A DNA stretch of 64,000 nucleotides from Ferrimonas gelatinilytica (lineage in GTDB: Bacteria; Pseudomonadota; Gammaproteobacteria; Enterobacterales; Shewanellaceae), in NCBI RefSeq assembly GCF_039544205.1, contig NZ_BAABLF010000008.1, positions 205,575-269,574 of the forward strand, given 5' to 3'. Under the pieces are notes generated by a model. It had not been told where the DNA came from and did not search any database. It was given only the letters and a program-made list of their open reading frames with translations. The position numbers and the translations under genes were made by a program. This document shows positions 1 to 8,775 of the stretch, piece after piece. Each line of letters opens with the position of its first letter. Position 1 is the first letter of the stretch.

Positions 1-1
1 T

Positions 2-583
2 GGCGTCCAGGCTGCCGCGCCCAATCCCACCGACGCCCGGCCCGTGGACAGGGTGATCAGCCAGCCCGTGGTCAACCTCGGCGGCTGCCCGCCCAGCGAG
101 AAGAACATCGTCGGTACCCTGATGTACTTCATCATGTTCGGCAAGCTGCCGCCGCTGGACATGTTCAACCGGCCCAAGTGGGCCTATGGCGCCCGGGTCC
201 ATGACAACTGTGAACGGCGCGGCCGCTTCGACGCCGGGGAGTTCGTCGAGACCTTCGGTGACGAGGGTGCCAAAGAGGGCTACTGCCTCTACAAAATGGG
301 CTGTAAAGGGCCCTACACCTACAACAACTGTCCCACCGAACGCTTCAACCACCACGTCAGTTGGCCGGTTCTGGCCGGGCATGGCTGCATCGGCTGCTCC
401 GAACCCAACTTCTGGGACACCATGGCGGACTTCGAAACGTCCCTGGGCCGTCGCGAACTGCACAGCCTGGATAAGACCGCCGACTTCATCGGAGGTGCCA
501 TCCTCGGGGCCACGGTCGTCGGGATCGGCGCCCATGCGGTCGCCAGCATCTTCGCCAAGGACAACAAGGAGGAGCAAGAATGA
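2..583 (+). CDS. hyaA: [NiFe] hydrogenase small subunit, C-terminal part (5' end outside window)
   Basis: This is the iron-sulfur electron-transfer subunit of a membrane-bound uptake hydrogenase. The reading frame is open from base 2, so the N-terminus and twin-arginine signal lie upstream of the window. Visible cluster ligands are the cysteines in GGCPPSEKN, HDNC, CLYKMGC, NNCPTERFN and GHGCIGCSEPNFWD, the usual set for the proximal, medial and distal clusters. A hydrophobic helix near the end (GGAILGATVVGIGAHAVA) followed by a charged tail is the membrane anchor that docks to the cytochrome b subunit. The stop overlaps the large-subunit start in an ATGA, so the two are translationally coupled. 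The family assignment is certain; which hydrogenase group it belongs to is inferred from the anchor and the neighbouring genes. Confidence 0.95.
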   Translation, partial: GVQAAAPNPTDARPVDRVISQPVVNLGGCPPSEKNIVGTLMYFIMFGKLPPLDMFNRPKWAYGARVHDNCERRGRFDAGEFVETFGDEGAKEGYCLYKMGCKGPYTYNNCPTERFNHHVSWPVLAGHGCIGCSEPNFWDTMADFETSLGRRELHSLDKTADFIGGAILGATVVGIGAHAVASIFAKDNKEEQE

Positions 584-2283
584 GCAAACGTGTCGTAGTT
601 GACCCCATCACCCGTATCGAGGGCCACCTGCGGGTGGAAGTGGAGGTCGACGAGAATAACGTCATCACCAAAGCCTGGTCCTCCTCTACGCTGTGGCGGG
701 GCATCGAAGTGATTATGAAAGGCCGCACCCCGATGGATGCCGGCCTGCTGACCCAGCGGATCTGCGGGGTCTGTACCTACTCACACTACCGCGCCGGTAC
801 CGAGGCGGTGGAGAATGCCCTGGGGATGACCATCCCGGTCAATGCCCAGTACCTGCGCAGCCTGATGCAGTCCTCACTCTACATGCACGACCACATGGTG
901 CACTTCTACCACCTGCACGCCCTGGACTGGGTGGACGTGGTGTCGGCACTCTCCGCTGACCCGGCCGCCGCCGCAGCAGAGGCGATGCGCTGGACCGACA
1001 AGCCCGTGGCCGCCGGTGAAGGGGAGCTGCGGGCGGTTCAGGAGCGCGTTGCCAAACTGGTGGCCAGCGGCAAGCTGGGCCCCTTTGCCAACGCCTACTG
1101 GGGCAACGGCACCTACCAGCTGAGCCCGGAGCAGAACCTGATCGCGGTCTCCCACTACCTGAAGGCACTGGAGGTACAACGGGTCGCCGCAGAGATGCTG
1201 GCGATCTTCGGTGGCAAGCAGCCCCATCCCCAGTCCCTGGTGGTCGGCGGCGTGACCTCGGTGCGCGACATGCTCAGCCCTGCCCGACTGCAGGAGTGGA
1301 AAAGCAAGCATGCCCAGGTTCACGACTTCATCCTGCGGGCCTACCTGCCGGACGTGTTGATGGCGGCGGCAGCCTACAAGGCGGAACCCTCCGTTCTCGG
1401 TGGGGCCGGGGTGAAAAACTTCCTGGCCTGCAAGGACTTCGCCATCGGCAACGGCCAGTACCTGTTCCAGGGCGGTGTGATCATGAACGGCGATCTGGCC
1501 TCGGTCAGCGACATCGACCCGGCCATGATCAAAGAGGATGTCACCCACGCCTGGTACCAGGATGGTCCGGCCCTGCACCCCTACGAGGGTGTCACCGAGC
1601 CCAACTACACTGGCTTCACCAAGCGGGAGACCGTCTACGGCGAGCTGCCAACGGTGGATGGCGACGGCAAGTACTCCTGGGTTAAGTCGCCCCGCTACAA
1701 CGGTGAGCCGGTTGAAGTGGGGCCCCTGGCCTGCCTGCTGGTGAACTACGCCCGCGGCAACGACAAGGTGGTGAACGCGGTCAACGGGCTGCTCAGCCTG
1801 ACCGGCCTGCCGGTGGAAGCGCTGTTCACCACTCTGGGTCGCACCGCTGCACGACTGGTGCAGACGCAACTGGTGTGCGACGCCGCACTGGAGACCTTCG
1901 ACGCTCTGGTCAACAACATCGCGGTGGACCAGGAAACCTACCGCCAGCCGGTGATGGACCCGTCGCAGGAGTACATCGGCCACTCGATGATCGAAGCCCC
2001 ACGGGGCATGCTGAGCCACTGGGTGCGCATCGCCGGCGGCAAGGTGGCGAACTACCAGGCCGTCGTCCCCACCACCTGGAACTCCGGCCCCGTCGATGCC
2101 AACGGCAAAGTCGGCCCCTACGAGGCCTCACTCATCGGCTTAAAGCTGGAAGATCCCACCAAACCCCTGGAAGTGATCCGGGTGATCCACTCCTTCGATC
2201 CCTGCATGGCCTGTGCGGTCCATGTAATGGATTACAAGGGGGTGGATCTCGGTCAGTTCCAGGTGGGGACCTCAGCGGCCTAA
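580..2283 (+). CDS. hyaB: [NiFe] hydrogenase large subunit
   Basis: This is the catalytic subunit that carries the Ni-Fe(CN)2CO centre and oxidises H2. At 567 aa it has the usual length. The N-terminal L1 motif RICGVCTYSH supplies C62 and C65, and the C-terminal L2 motif DPCMACAVH supplies C542 and C545. After H548 there is a 19-residue extension that the protease HyaD should remove once nickel is inserted. The start overlaps the hyaA stop (ATGA), with the ribosome site AGGAG inside hyaA. It is followed closely by the cytochrome b gene. All active-site cysteines are present, unlike in the large-subunit-like protein at 7813. Confidence 0.97.
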   Translation: MSKRVVVDPITRIEGHLRVEVEVDENNVITKAWSSSTLWRGIEVIMKGRTPMDAGLLTQRICGVCTYSHYRAGTEAVENALGMTIPVNAQYLRSLMQSSLYMHDHMVHFYHLHALDWVDVVSALSADPAAAAAEAMRWTDKPVAAGEGELRAVQERVAKLVASGKLGPFANAYWGNGTYQLSPEQNLIAVSHYLKALEVQRVAAEMLAIFGGKQPHPQSLVVGGVTSVRDMLSPARLQEWKSKHAQVHDFILRAYLPDVLMAAAAYKAEPSVLGGAGVKNFLACKDFAIGNGQYLFQGGVIMNGDLASVSDIDPAMIKEDVTHAWYQDGPALHPYEGVTEPNYTGFTKRETVYGELPTVDGDGKYSWVKSPRYNGEPVEVGPLACLLVNYARGNDKVVNAVNGLLSLTGLPVEALFTTLGRTAARLVQTQLVCDAALETFDALVNNIAVDQETYRQPVMDPSQEYIGHSMIEAPRGMLSHWVRIAGGKVANYQAVVPTTWNSGPVDANGKVGPYEASLIGLKLEDPTKPLEVIRVIHSFDPCMACAVHVMDYKGVDLGQFQVGTSAA

Positions 2284-2293
2284 GGAGGGCGTG

Positions 2294-2962
2294 ATGACAA
2301 CCAAGACCCTGTACACCCGGGATTACGTGTTCAGCCCGGCGATCCGGATCATGCACTGGCTGCGCGCGCTCTCCATCGTGCTTCTGGTGGCGACCGGTTT
2401 CTACATCGCCTGGCCCTTCCTCACCCCCTACGGCGGAACCGACAACCTGCAGCAGGGGTGGGTCCGGATGGTGCATCTCATCGCCGGCTTTATGCTGGTG
2501 GCGATCACCCTGGCACGGGCTTACCTCTACTTCTTCAGCCGCAGTAACATCGAGCGCCGCTCCTTCCGGGACGTGATGAGTGCCAAAAGCTGGGTGGTGC
2601 AGCTCAAGTCCTATCTCTGGATGGGTCAGCTGCACAAGGCGGGGGCCTACGGCCCTCTCCAGTTCGTGACCTACCTGGCGGTGACCCTGGTGATCCTGTT
2701 CATGTGCCTCTCCGGCCTGACCCTGCACGCCAACGTCTACCACGAGGGTCTTGGGGGGATGCTCTACCCCTTTGCCGAGTGGTTCACCGGCCTAATGGGG
2801 GGGCTGGCGGCGGTTCGTGAGTGGCACCACATCATGACCTGGGTGTTCATCATCTTCCTGGTGATCCACGTCTATATGGCGGTGTGGAGCGGCATCCGCT
2901 TCAAACAGAACTCCGTGGACGCGATCGTCTCCGGGTACGACGTGCACAAGACCAAGCACTGA
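2294..2962 (+). CDS. hyaC: Ni/Fe-hydrogenase cytochrome b subunit
   Basis: A four-helix membrane dihaem cytochrome b that anchors the hydrogenase and passes electrons to the quinone pool. Hydrophobic segments carry the expected histidines: RIMHW, MVHLIAG, EWHHIMTW and LVIHVYM. The length of about 222 aa fits the HyaC/HupC family. A GTG lies one codon earlier at 2291, but AGGAGG at 2283-2288 is best spaced for the ATG at 2294. A hairpin with a T-run follows the stop, so the structural genes may be transcribed partly apart from the maturation genes. Confidence 0.95.
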   Translation: MTTKTLYTRDYVFSPAIRIMHWLRALSIVLLVATGFYIAWPFLTPYGGTDNLQQGWVRMVHLIAGFMLVAITLARAYLYFFSRSNIERRSFRDVMSAKSWVVQLKSYLWMGQLHKAGAYGPLQFVTYLAVTLVILFMCLSGLTLHANVYHEGLGGMLYPFAEWFTGLMGGLAAVREWHHIMTWVFIIFLVIHVYMAVWSGIRFKQNSVDAIVSGYDVHKTKH

Positions 2963-2973
2963 TCAGCCCCGAT

Positions 2974-3003
2974 GAGCCCGCGGTCTGACAGCGGGCTCTT
3001 TTT
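2974..3003 (+). terminator. Intrinsic terminator-like hairpin inside the hydrogenase operon
   Basis: GAGCCCGC (2974-2981) pairs with GCGGGCTC (2991-2998) around a 9-nt loop, followed by TTTTT. It lies between the hyaC stop and the hyaD start. It may act as a partial terminator that lowers maturation-gene expression relative to the structural genes (inference). Confidence 0.75.
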
Positions 3004-3016
3004 CCTGGATACCGCA

Positions 3017-3577
3017 ATGACGCAAAAATTTCTGGTTTTGGGCATAGGTAACGTCCTGTTCGCCGACGAAGGGATCGGCGTCCACCTGACCCACTACCTG
3101 CAACAAAAATACCGGTTCGAGGGGCCACACCGGCTCGACTTCGTCGACGGTGGCACCCTGGCCCATGCCCTCATTCCGATGATCGCCCAGTACGATCAGC
3201 TGCTGGTGATCGACACCGTCCACTCCACCCAGGGCGCCGCCGGCAGTGTCTACCTGTTCGATTTCGACCAGGTGCCACACCACATCGACTTCCAGGGCAG
3301 CGCCCACGAAGTGGAGATGCTGCAGACCCTCAACATGATGGAGATGGTGGGCGACCGCCCTCCCACCCACATCCTTGGCGTTATCCCCGAGGTCCTCGAA
3401 GCGATGAGTTTCGAGCTGTCCGAATCGATCCAACGCGCGGTCCCCCTGATGGAGCAAGCGTTCTGCGACCACCTGACCGCCCGGGGTTTCACCCTGACCC
3501 AGAAGGCCAACCCCGACATCGTTGCACTGGCGCGCCAGTCCTGTGACCAGGAGACCCGCTATGAAGCTGCGGTTTGA
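3017..3577 (+). CDS. hyaD: Hydrogenase maturation endopeptidase
   Basis: This is the HyaD/HybD/HupD protease that cuts the C-terminal extension from the large subunit after nickel loading. The start MTQKFLVLGIGNVLFADEGIG carries the family motif GxGNxLxxDEGxG, with a conserved acidic nickel-binding residue (E17). A second acidic position is in VIDTVH and a histidine is in GSAHE. At 186 aa it has typical length. The frame is open further upstream to 2972, but that would place the start inside the terminator hairpin, and the family N-terminus begins at MTQKF. It overlaps the next gene by 17 bases. Confidence 0.93.
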   Translation: MTQKFLVLGIGNVLFADEGIGVHLTHYLQQKYRFEGPHRLDFVDGGTLAHALIPMIAQYDQLLVIDTVHSTQGAAGSVYLFDFDQVPHHIDFQGSAHEVEMLQTLNMMEMVGDRPPTHILGVIPEVLEAMSFELSESIQRAVPLMEQAFCDHLTARGFTLTQKANPDIVALARQSCDQETRYEAAV

Positions 3578-5237
3578 GTTTCACACTGCCCGGCCCGTTC
3601 CTCTCTATGGCCGTCTCTGTAACCAGTTTCTGCGCCATCCCGAGGTTCAGGCCATCGGCCAGGATGTGGATGGCTACTTTATCGAAGCCGAGGGGGAGCA
3701 GGACACGCTCTCGGCCCTGGCGGATCTCATCGGCCGCGTTTTCCCGCTCTCCTGCTGGCTCACCGATACCCGGATTGAGCCCATCGAGCAGCTCCGCGGT
3801 GATGCCGTCGAACTCAAGGGGGTAAAGCCCTCACTGCCCTACTGTCAGCACTGCCTGGATGACCCCCTGAGTCACTGCCGGCACTGCGGTGCGCAGCCCG
3901 TGGGCGACGACGCCACGGCAGCACGACTGGCGCAACTGTTCGAGACCTTCACCGAGCAAGGCGAAGTGAAGTACCGTGCCGGTGACAACACCCTCACCCT
4001 GGTTCGGCTGGATCACCTGGGCGCCGCTGACGACGCCCTGCTGTTTTGTGACCCCGAGGCCCTGAACCACAGCCTGCACATCAACAACATCGGGATCCAG
4101 CAGCTGGGCAGCATCGAAAAGCCCCGGCTGCTGATGATGCCCCGGGCCGACTTCCGCCAGCGCTACGCCCTGCCCCGGGCCCGTTACCGCGTTCAGCAGA
4201 GCGCCGACCGCGTCACCCTGGCCCTGGCCAATCGCCTGGCCCAGAGCGGGATCCCCGCCGTGGGGATCCGCCAGAGCCACCCGCCCCTCTGCCTGACCCA
4301 GTTCGGTGACACCCCGGTGCCCCTAACCCTGAGCCAGGCCCCCAGCGCCATCGCCACCCACGAGCCACCGCGCCATCGCGCCTCCCTGCTGGGGCTCACC
4401 GCCCACTGGGACGACGGCCGGGTGCGCTTCCAGGCGAGCGACATCCTGGCCGAGCCGGATCCGGACTGGGCCGCTGCCTGTGCCCTTGAAGGGGTGCGCC
4501 AACAGGACCGGACGCCCAAGCGCAGCGCTGTGCTCTACCTAAGCCGACGCCACCGCAGTGGCCTGCTCTACAAGGACAACGAGGGCGAGTACCAGTGGCT
4601 GGTGCGCCTGCCGGATGCCAACGAGGCGCCCCTAAGCCCCAGCGCCATGCTGGAGGCGATCCGCAGCAGTGCCAACGGCGAGCGCCTGCTGACCCGCTAC
4701 CAAGAGGTGGACCCGGAGCACTTGGCCGCCCTGGCGGCACTGCCCCAGACACCGCTGTCCGGCAGCTTCCAAAGCGTGCTGGCCCTGGCGGCCTGGTTCA
4801 GCGGCCAGTCCAGCGAGACAGACCCCGCCGTCGCTGGCGAAGCCTTCCTCTGCCAGGCCCTGCGCTTCGGCGGGCAGGCGGCGCCGCGCATCGACTACGG
4901 GGTGAAACGGGAAGCGGGTACCCTGGTGGTGCAGTGGCAGCGTGCCCTCCAAGCCTGCCTCTCCTACCGCTTGGCGGATCCGGATCAGAAGGCGGGGGTC
5001 GCCTTTGGGGTGATCGACTCCTTCTGTGATTTCGTCTGCAACTGGGTTGAGCAGTTGGACATGAACATCGGCCTGGATGAGCTGATCCTGGCCGGTGACG
5101 AGTTTGACAACCCGGTGCTGCTGGAGCGGCTGCGGCTGCGGCTGGGCAAGAACATCGCCCTGCGCCTGCCCACGGATTTTGGGCCCGGCCCCCTGGTGAC
5201 CGGCGCGTTGTTTGTCCCCCAGGCCCTGGCCGGTTAA
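3561..5237 (+). CDS. HypF-like degenerate paralogue in the hydrogenase operon
   Basis: A 558-aa protein with no simple name. Read beside HypF (5495-7816) it has the same domain order in degraded form. Residues 1-80 are acylphosphatase-like, but the VGFRP segment with the catalytic arginine is replaced by VPLYG. A single CxxC...CxxC zinc-finger-like motif follows (C95, C98, C106, C109), where HypF has two fingers. The C-terminus ends in a Kae1-like fold: LILAGDEFDNPVLLERL lines up with HypF VALSGGVLQNRLLQRL, and FQSVLALAAWFSG with LFDAAAALLTG. The HHHAH metal site of HypF is not seen. It overlaps hyaD and is followed by hypC. From memory, Shewanella hydrogenase operons carry an unnamed gene at this position. 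The paralogy is my reading of the residues. A scaffold or chaperone role in cyanide-ligand transfer is inference. Confidence 0.7.
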   Translation: MKLRFEFHTARPVPLYGRLCNQFLRHPEVQAIGQDVDGYFIEAEGEQDTLSALADLIGRVFPLSCWLTDTRIEPIEQLRGDAVELKGVKPSLPYCQHCLDDPLSHCRHCGAQPVGDDATAARLAQLFETFTEQGEVKYRAGDNTLTLVRLDHLGAADDALLFCDPEALNHSLHINNIGIQQLGSIEKPRLLMMPRADFRQRYALPRARYRVQQSADRVTLALANRLAQSGIPAVGIRQSHPPLCLTQFGDTPVPLTLSQAPSAIATHEPPRHRASLLGLTAHWDDGRVRFQASDILAEPDPDWAAACALEGVRQQDRTPKRSAVLYLSRRHRSGLLYKDNEGEYQWLVRLPDANEAPLSPSAMLEAIRSSANGERLLTRYQEVDPEHLAALAALPQTPLSGSFQSVLALAAWFSGQSSETDPAVAGEAFLCQALRFGGQAAPRIDYGVKREAGTLVVQWQRALQACLSYRLADPDQKAGVAFGVIDSFCDFVCNWVEQLDMNIGLDELILAGDEFDNPVLLERLRLRLGKNIALRLPTDFGPGPLVTGALFVPQALAG

Positions 5238-5250
5238 CGAGGAGCTATCC

Positions 5251-5493
5251 ATGTGTTTCTCCATCCCCTCCAAGATCACGGCACTCAATCCAGAAGGCCA
5301 GCTGGCCACGGTGGACACCCTGGGCCGGGAGCGCCACGTCAGCGTGCACCTGATCGGGGAGCCCCTAGCGATCGGTGACTACCTGCTGATCCAGTCCGGC
5401 TTCGCCATGGAGAAGATCAGCGAAGAGCGGGCCCTGGACAGCCTGGCGCTGTACCGGGAGATCGTCGACAAAATGACCAACGGGGAGATCTGA
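5251..5493 (+). CDS. hypC: Hydrogenase maturation chaperone HypC (first copy)
   Basis: A small chaperone that works with HypD to assemble the Fe(CN)2CO unit and then escorts the large subunit. It begins MCFSIPSKI; the cysteine at position 2 is the essential ligand. At 80 aa it has normal length. GAGGAG at 5239-5244 supports the ATG at 5251 rather than an upstream extension into the previous gene. It sits between the HypF-like gene and hypF. A second, clearly different HypC lies at 10120, suggesting separate partners. Confidence 0.92.
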   Translation: MCFSIPSKITALNPEGQLATVDTLGRERHVSVHLIGEPLAIGDYLLIQSGFAMEKISEERALDSLALYREIVDKMTNGEI

Positions 5494-5494
5494 G

Positions 5495-7816
5495 ATGGAC
5501 GGTTACAACGGCATCGCCATCCGGGTCCGCGGCCAGGTACAGGGGGTGGGCTTCCGCCCCTTCATCTGGCAGCTGGCCCGGGAGGCCGAACTCTGTGGTG
5601 AAGTGTTCAACGACAGCGAAGGGGTGCTTATCCGCCTGGCTCAGCCTGTGGATGCCGACGCCTTCGTACGCCGGATGCGCGAGCAGCTGCCGCCGCTGGC
5701 GCGGCTGGACGAGGTGATCCTGAGCCCCTGCCAGCTGGCAGTGAGCCCGGAGGCGTTTGCCATCACCCCCTCGGTAGGGGGCAGCGCCAACACCCGGATC
5801 GCCCCGGACACCGCCACCTGTGCCGAGTGCCAACGGGAGATGACGGATCCTAAGGACCGCCGTCATCGCTACCCTTTTACCAACTGCACTCACTGCGGCC
5901 CGCGATTCACCATCATCCGCCAGGTGCCCTACGACCGCCCCTTCACCTCCATGGCGCCCTTCCCACTATGCCCTCGCTGCCAGGCGGAGTACGACAACCC
6001 CGCCGATCGCCGTTTCCATGCCCAGCCCAACGCCTGTCCCACCTGCGGCCCCCAGCTGCGCCTGACCGGCCCCCAGGGGTCTGAACTGGCCCGGGAGGAC
6101 GACGCCTTGCAACAGGCGGTATCGGCGCTGCAGGCCGGGGAGATCGTCGCCCTCAAGGCGCTGGGGGGATACCACCTGGCGGTGGACGCCACCAATGACG
6201 CCGCCGTCATGCGGCTGCGGGAGCGTAAACGCCGCCCCTCCAAGCCCTTCGCACTGATGGCCCTAGACCTGACGATGGCCCGGACCCTGGCCCATATCAG
6301 CCCCGCCGAGGCAGAGCAGCTGCAAAGCGCCGCCGCGCCCATCGTGCTGCTGGCTCCCAAGCCTGAGGGGGAGATCGCCCCCTCGGTGGCCCCGGGCATG
6401 GCACGGCTTGGCCTGATGCTGGCCAGCAACCCCTTGCAACATCGGCTGATGGCGCTGGCCGCACGCCCACTGGTGATGACCTCCGGCAACGCCAGCGGGC
6501 GTCCGCCCTGCATCGACGATGCCGTGGCCCTGGAAGAGCTCGGCCCCATCGCCGACAAGCTGCTGCTGCACAACCGCGCCATCGTCAATCGTGCCGACGA
6601 CAGCATCCTGATGGTGGAATCCGGCGTGCCCCAGCTGCTGCGCCGGGCCCGGGGCTTTGTCCCCACCCCGATCCCGCTGCCGCCGGGGTTCGAGGCCGCC
6701 GACGGGGTGCTCGCCCACGGCCCGGACCTGAAAAACACCTTCTGCCTGCTGCGGCGGGGGGAGGCCCTGCTCTCCCCCCACCTGGGGGACCTGGCGGATC
6801 CGGATCTGTTCAGCGCCTATCGCCACAACCTGGATCACTTCGCCAGCCTGTTTGATTTCACCCCGGCGCTGCGCGCCTGTGACAGCCACCCGGGTTACCT
6901 CAGCCACCAGCTGGCCGAGCAGCTCGCCAGGGAGAGTGGCACCCCGCTGATGCCGGTGGATCACCACCACGCTCACCTGGCCGCCTGCCTGGCAGATAAT
7001 GGCCAGCCCCTGGATAGCGCCCCGGTACTGGGGCTGCTGCTGGATGGCCTGGGCTGGGGCGGCACGGACACCGAACACCGCCTCTGGGGCGGCGAGATCC
7101 TGCTGGCGAACTACCGCCATTGCCACTACCTGGAGGGGCTGCCTGCGGTGGCGCTGCCCGGCGGAGATCTGGCGGCCAAGGCCCCGTGGCGCAACCTGGT
7201 GGCGCACCTGGATGCCGCCTGTCCAGACTGGGAGGGGCGCACCATCCCGGCCCTGGCAAGGCTCAGGCAGCAACCCCTGGATCTGCTGCGCCAGGGGATT
7301 GCCGCCGGACTCAACTCCCCCAAAGCCTCCAGCGCCGGCCGTCTGTTCGACGCCGCGGCCGCCCTGCTGACCGGGGTGTTCGAGCTGCAATATTTCGAGG
7401 GGGAGGCGGCCATGACCCTGGAAGCCCTGGCCTGGCAGGCGGTCGCGCGCCCCGATGCGCCGCTGCCGATGCTCAGTCGACCAGCGCTGAGTCTTAACCC
7501 CCTCTGGCAGACCCTGCTCGATGGACTCGAACAGGGAGCCACACCGGCCGAGCTTGCACTGCGCTTCCACCAGGAGCTGGCGGCGGGCCTGGTGGGCCGC
7601 CTGGTGCATCATGCCCAGGCGCATGGTATCGAGCGAGTCGCCCTCTCCGGCGGTGTGCTGCAAAACCGTTTGCTGCAGCGGCTGCTGCTTCAGGGGCTCA
7701 GGGCGCACCAGCTGCTCCCCCTGACCCACGCTCAAGTTCCTGCCAACGACGGCGGCCTGGCCCTGGGCCAGGCGGTGATCGCCTGGGCCCGACATCTAGA
7801 GGGGCACAACCCATGA
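5495..7816 (+). CDS. hypF: Carbamoyltransferase HypF
   Basis: HypF makes the thiocarbamate on HypE that becomes the cyanide ligands of the active site. The full 773-aa architecture is present. The acylphosphatase domain has VQGVGFRPF (R21). Two zinc fingers follow (C109AEC with CTHC, then CPRC with CPTC). A YrdC-like domain carries LGGYHLAVDATND and RKRRPSKPF. The Kae1-like carbamoyltransferase domain has DHHHAHLAAC, a GLGWGGTDTEHRLWGGE segment and SGGVLQNRLL. It starts one base after the hypC stop and ends in an ATGA overlap with the next gene. All catalytic motifs are intact. Its partner hypE is not in the window. Confidence 0.97.
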   Translation: MDGYNGIAIRVRGQVQGVGFRPFIWQLAREAELCGEVFNDSEGVLIRLAQPVDADAFVRRMREQLPPLARLDEVILSPCQLAVSPEAFAITPSVGGSANTRIAPDTATCAECQREMTDPKDRRHRYPFTNCTHCGPRFTIIRQVPYDRPFTSMAPFPLCPRCQAEYDNPADRRFHAQPNACPTCGPQLRLTGPQGSELAREDDALQQAVSALQAGEIVALKALGGYHLAVDATNDAAVMRLRERKRRPSKPFALMALDLTMARTLAHISPAEAEQLQSAAAPIVLLAPKPEGEIAPSVAPGMARLGLMLASNPLQHRLMALAARPLVMTSGNASGRPPCIDDAVALEELGPIADKLLLHNRAIVNRADDSILMVESGVPQLLRRARGFVPTPIPLPPGFEAADGVLAHGPDLKNTFCLLRRGEALLSPHLGDLADPDLFSAYRHNLDHFASLFDFTPALRACDSHPGYLSHQLAEQLARESGTPLMPVDHHHAHLAACLADNGQPLDSAPVLGLLLDGLGWGGTDTEHRLWGGEILLANYRHCHYLEGLPAVALPGGDLAAKAPWRNLVAHLDAACPDWEGRTIPALARLRQQPLDLLRQGIAAGLNSPKASSAGRLFDAAAALLTGVFELQYFEGEAAMTLEALAWQAVARPDAPLPMLSRPALSLNPLWQTLLDGLEQGATPAELALRFHQELAAGLVGRLVHHAQAHGIERVALSGGVLQNRLLQRLLLQGLRAHQLLPLTHAQVPANDGGLALGQAVIAWARHLEGHNP

Positions 7817-8775
7817 CCCCGGCGAGCGCGACCCTGCAGCTGATCCGACAGTCGGACGGGCTCAAGGTCGAGCCAACCTTGACCCTGCCCCCGGTTCCGC
7901 TGCTGCTTAACGGCCTCGCCCCCGAGGGGGTGCTGGAGCGATTGGGACTCATCTATCGCCAGTGTGGCGAGGCCCAGCGCTGGGCGGCACTCTCCCTGAT
8001 TGAGCCGCAGCGGGGCCTGTGCCCGGATGCGGCAACCGAGGCTGCGCGGGACCAGGCCCTGGCCCTGGAGTGGGCCACCGAACACAGCTGGCAGTTGTGG
8101 CGCATCGCCCATGAGCTGCTGCCACCGTCACCCTCGCGCCTGGCCCTGCTGACCCGCTGGCGCCAAACGCTGGCGCAACACCGGGCGGCTCTGCCCTCAC
8201 GGCGCTACCAGCCCGGTGCCGCGGTAGCGCCGGTGGCCCTCTCCCCCCTGGATGACTGGCGCGGGGAGTGGGAACGTGAAGTGATGGCGCCGATCCAGAC
8301 GGCGGTCGCCGAGCGCGGCTGGGACACCCGATTTTACACTCCGGCAGATCTGATCCAGCGTTGGGAAAGTGGCCCCGCACGACGCCTGGGGATGCAGGCG
8401 CCTACCCTGGCGGATCGTCTCGAGGCACTCTGGATAGAGCTTTGGCAAGCGGTCGACGCCCTGGGCCAGCCCGGCGCCCTGACCGCCGTTCTCAAGCCTC
8501 AGGCCGGCGAGCGCCCCGCCGCCCGCGGCACGCTGAGGCACCTGTGCCGCTGGCAAGAGGAACGGGCCTACGAGTACCAGATCCGGATCCCCACCGAGGG
8601 CACCCTGGCCGCCATCGCCGCCAGCCTGCCACAACTGCCACCGCCCCCACCCTCCGAGTGGTCACAGTGGCGCCAAGGTGTGGCAATCTGGGTCCTGGCC
8701 CATGCGCCCTGCCTCGAGGTGCAGATCCTGGAAACCGGAACCGAGATACCGAGTGGGGAGCACCACCATGCATGA
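7813..8775 (+). CDS. HupK/HoxV-like degenerate hydrogenase large-subunit homologue
   Basis: A 320-aa protein between hypF and hypA. It looks like a stripped-down large subunit. LGLIYRQCGEAQRWAAL (C51) stands where HyaB has RICGVCTYSH, with the second cysteine and the histidine lost. AARGTLRHL followed by YQIRIPTEGTL matches HyaB APRGMLSHW followed by YQAVVPTTWN. Near the end HAPCLEVQIL (C300) replaces DPCMACAVHVM, keeping one cysteine. This pattern is known from HupK and HoxV, which are proposed to hold the Fe(CN)2CO unit before transfer to the real large subunit. The family call is from residue patterns only. The start overlaps the hypF stop (ATGA) and its end overlaps hypA by 8 bases, so it is tightly coupled to the maturation genes. 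Confidence 0.72.
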   Translation: MTPASATLQLIRQSDGLKVEPTLTLPPVPLLLNGLAPEGVLERLGLIYRQCGEAQRWAALSLIEPQRGLCPDAATEAARDQALALEWATEHSWQLWRIAHELLPPSPSRLALLTRWRQTLAQHRAALPSRRYQPGAAVAPVALSPLDDWRGEWEREVMAPIQTAVAERGWDTRFYTPADLIQRWESGPARRLGMQAPTLADRLEALWIELWQAVDALGQPGALTAVLKPQAGERPAARGTLRHLCRWQEERAYEYQIRIPTEGTLAAIAASLPQLPPPPPSEWSQWRQGVAIWVLAHAPCLEVQILETGTEIPSGEHHHA

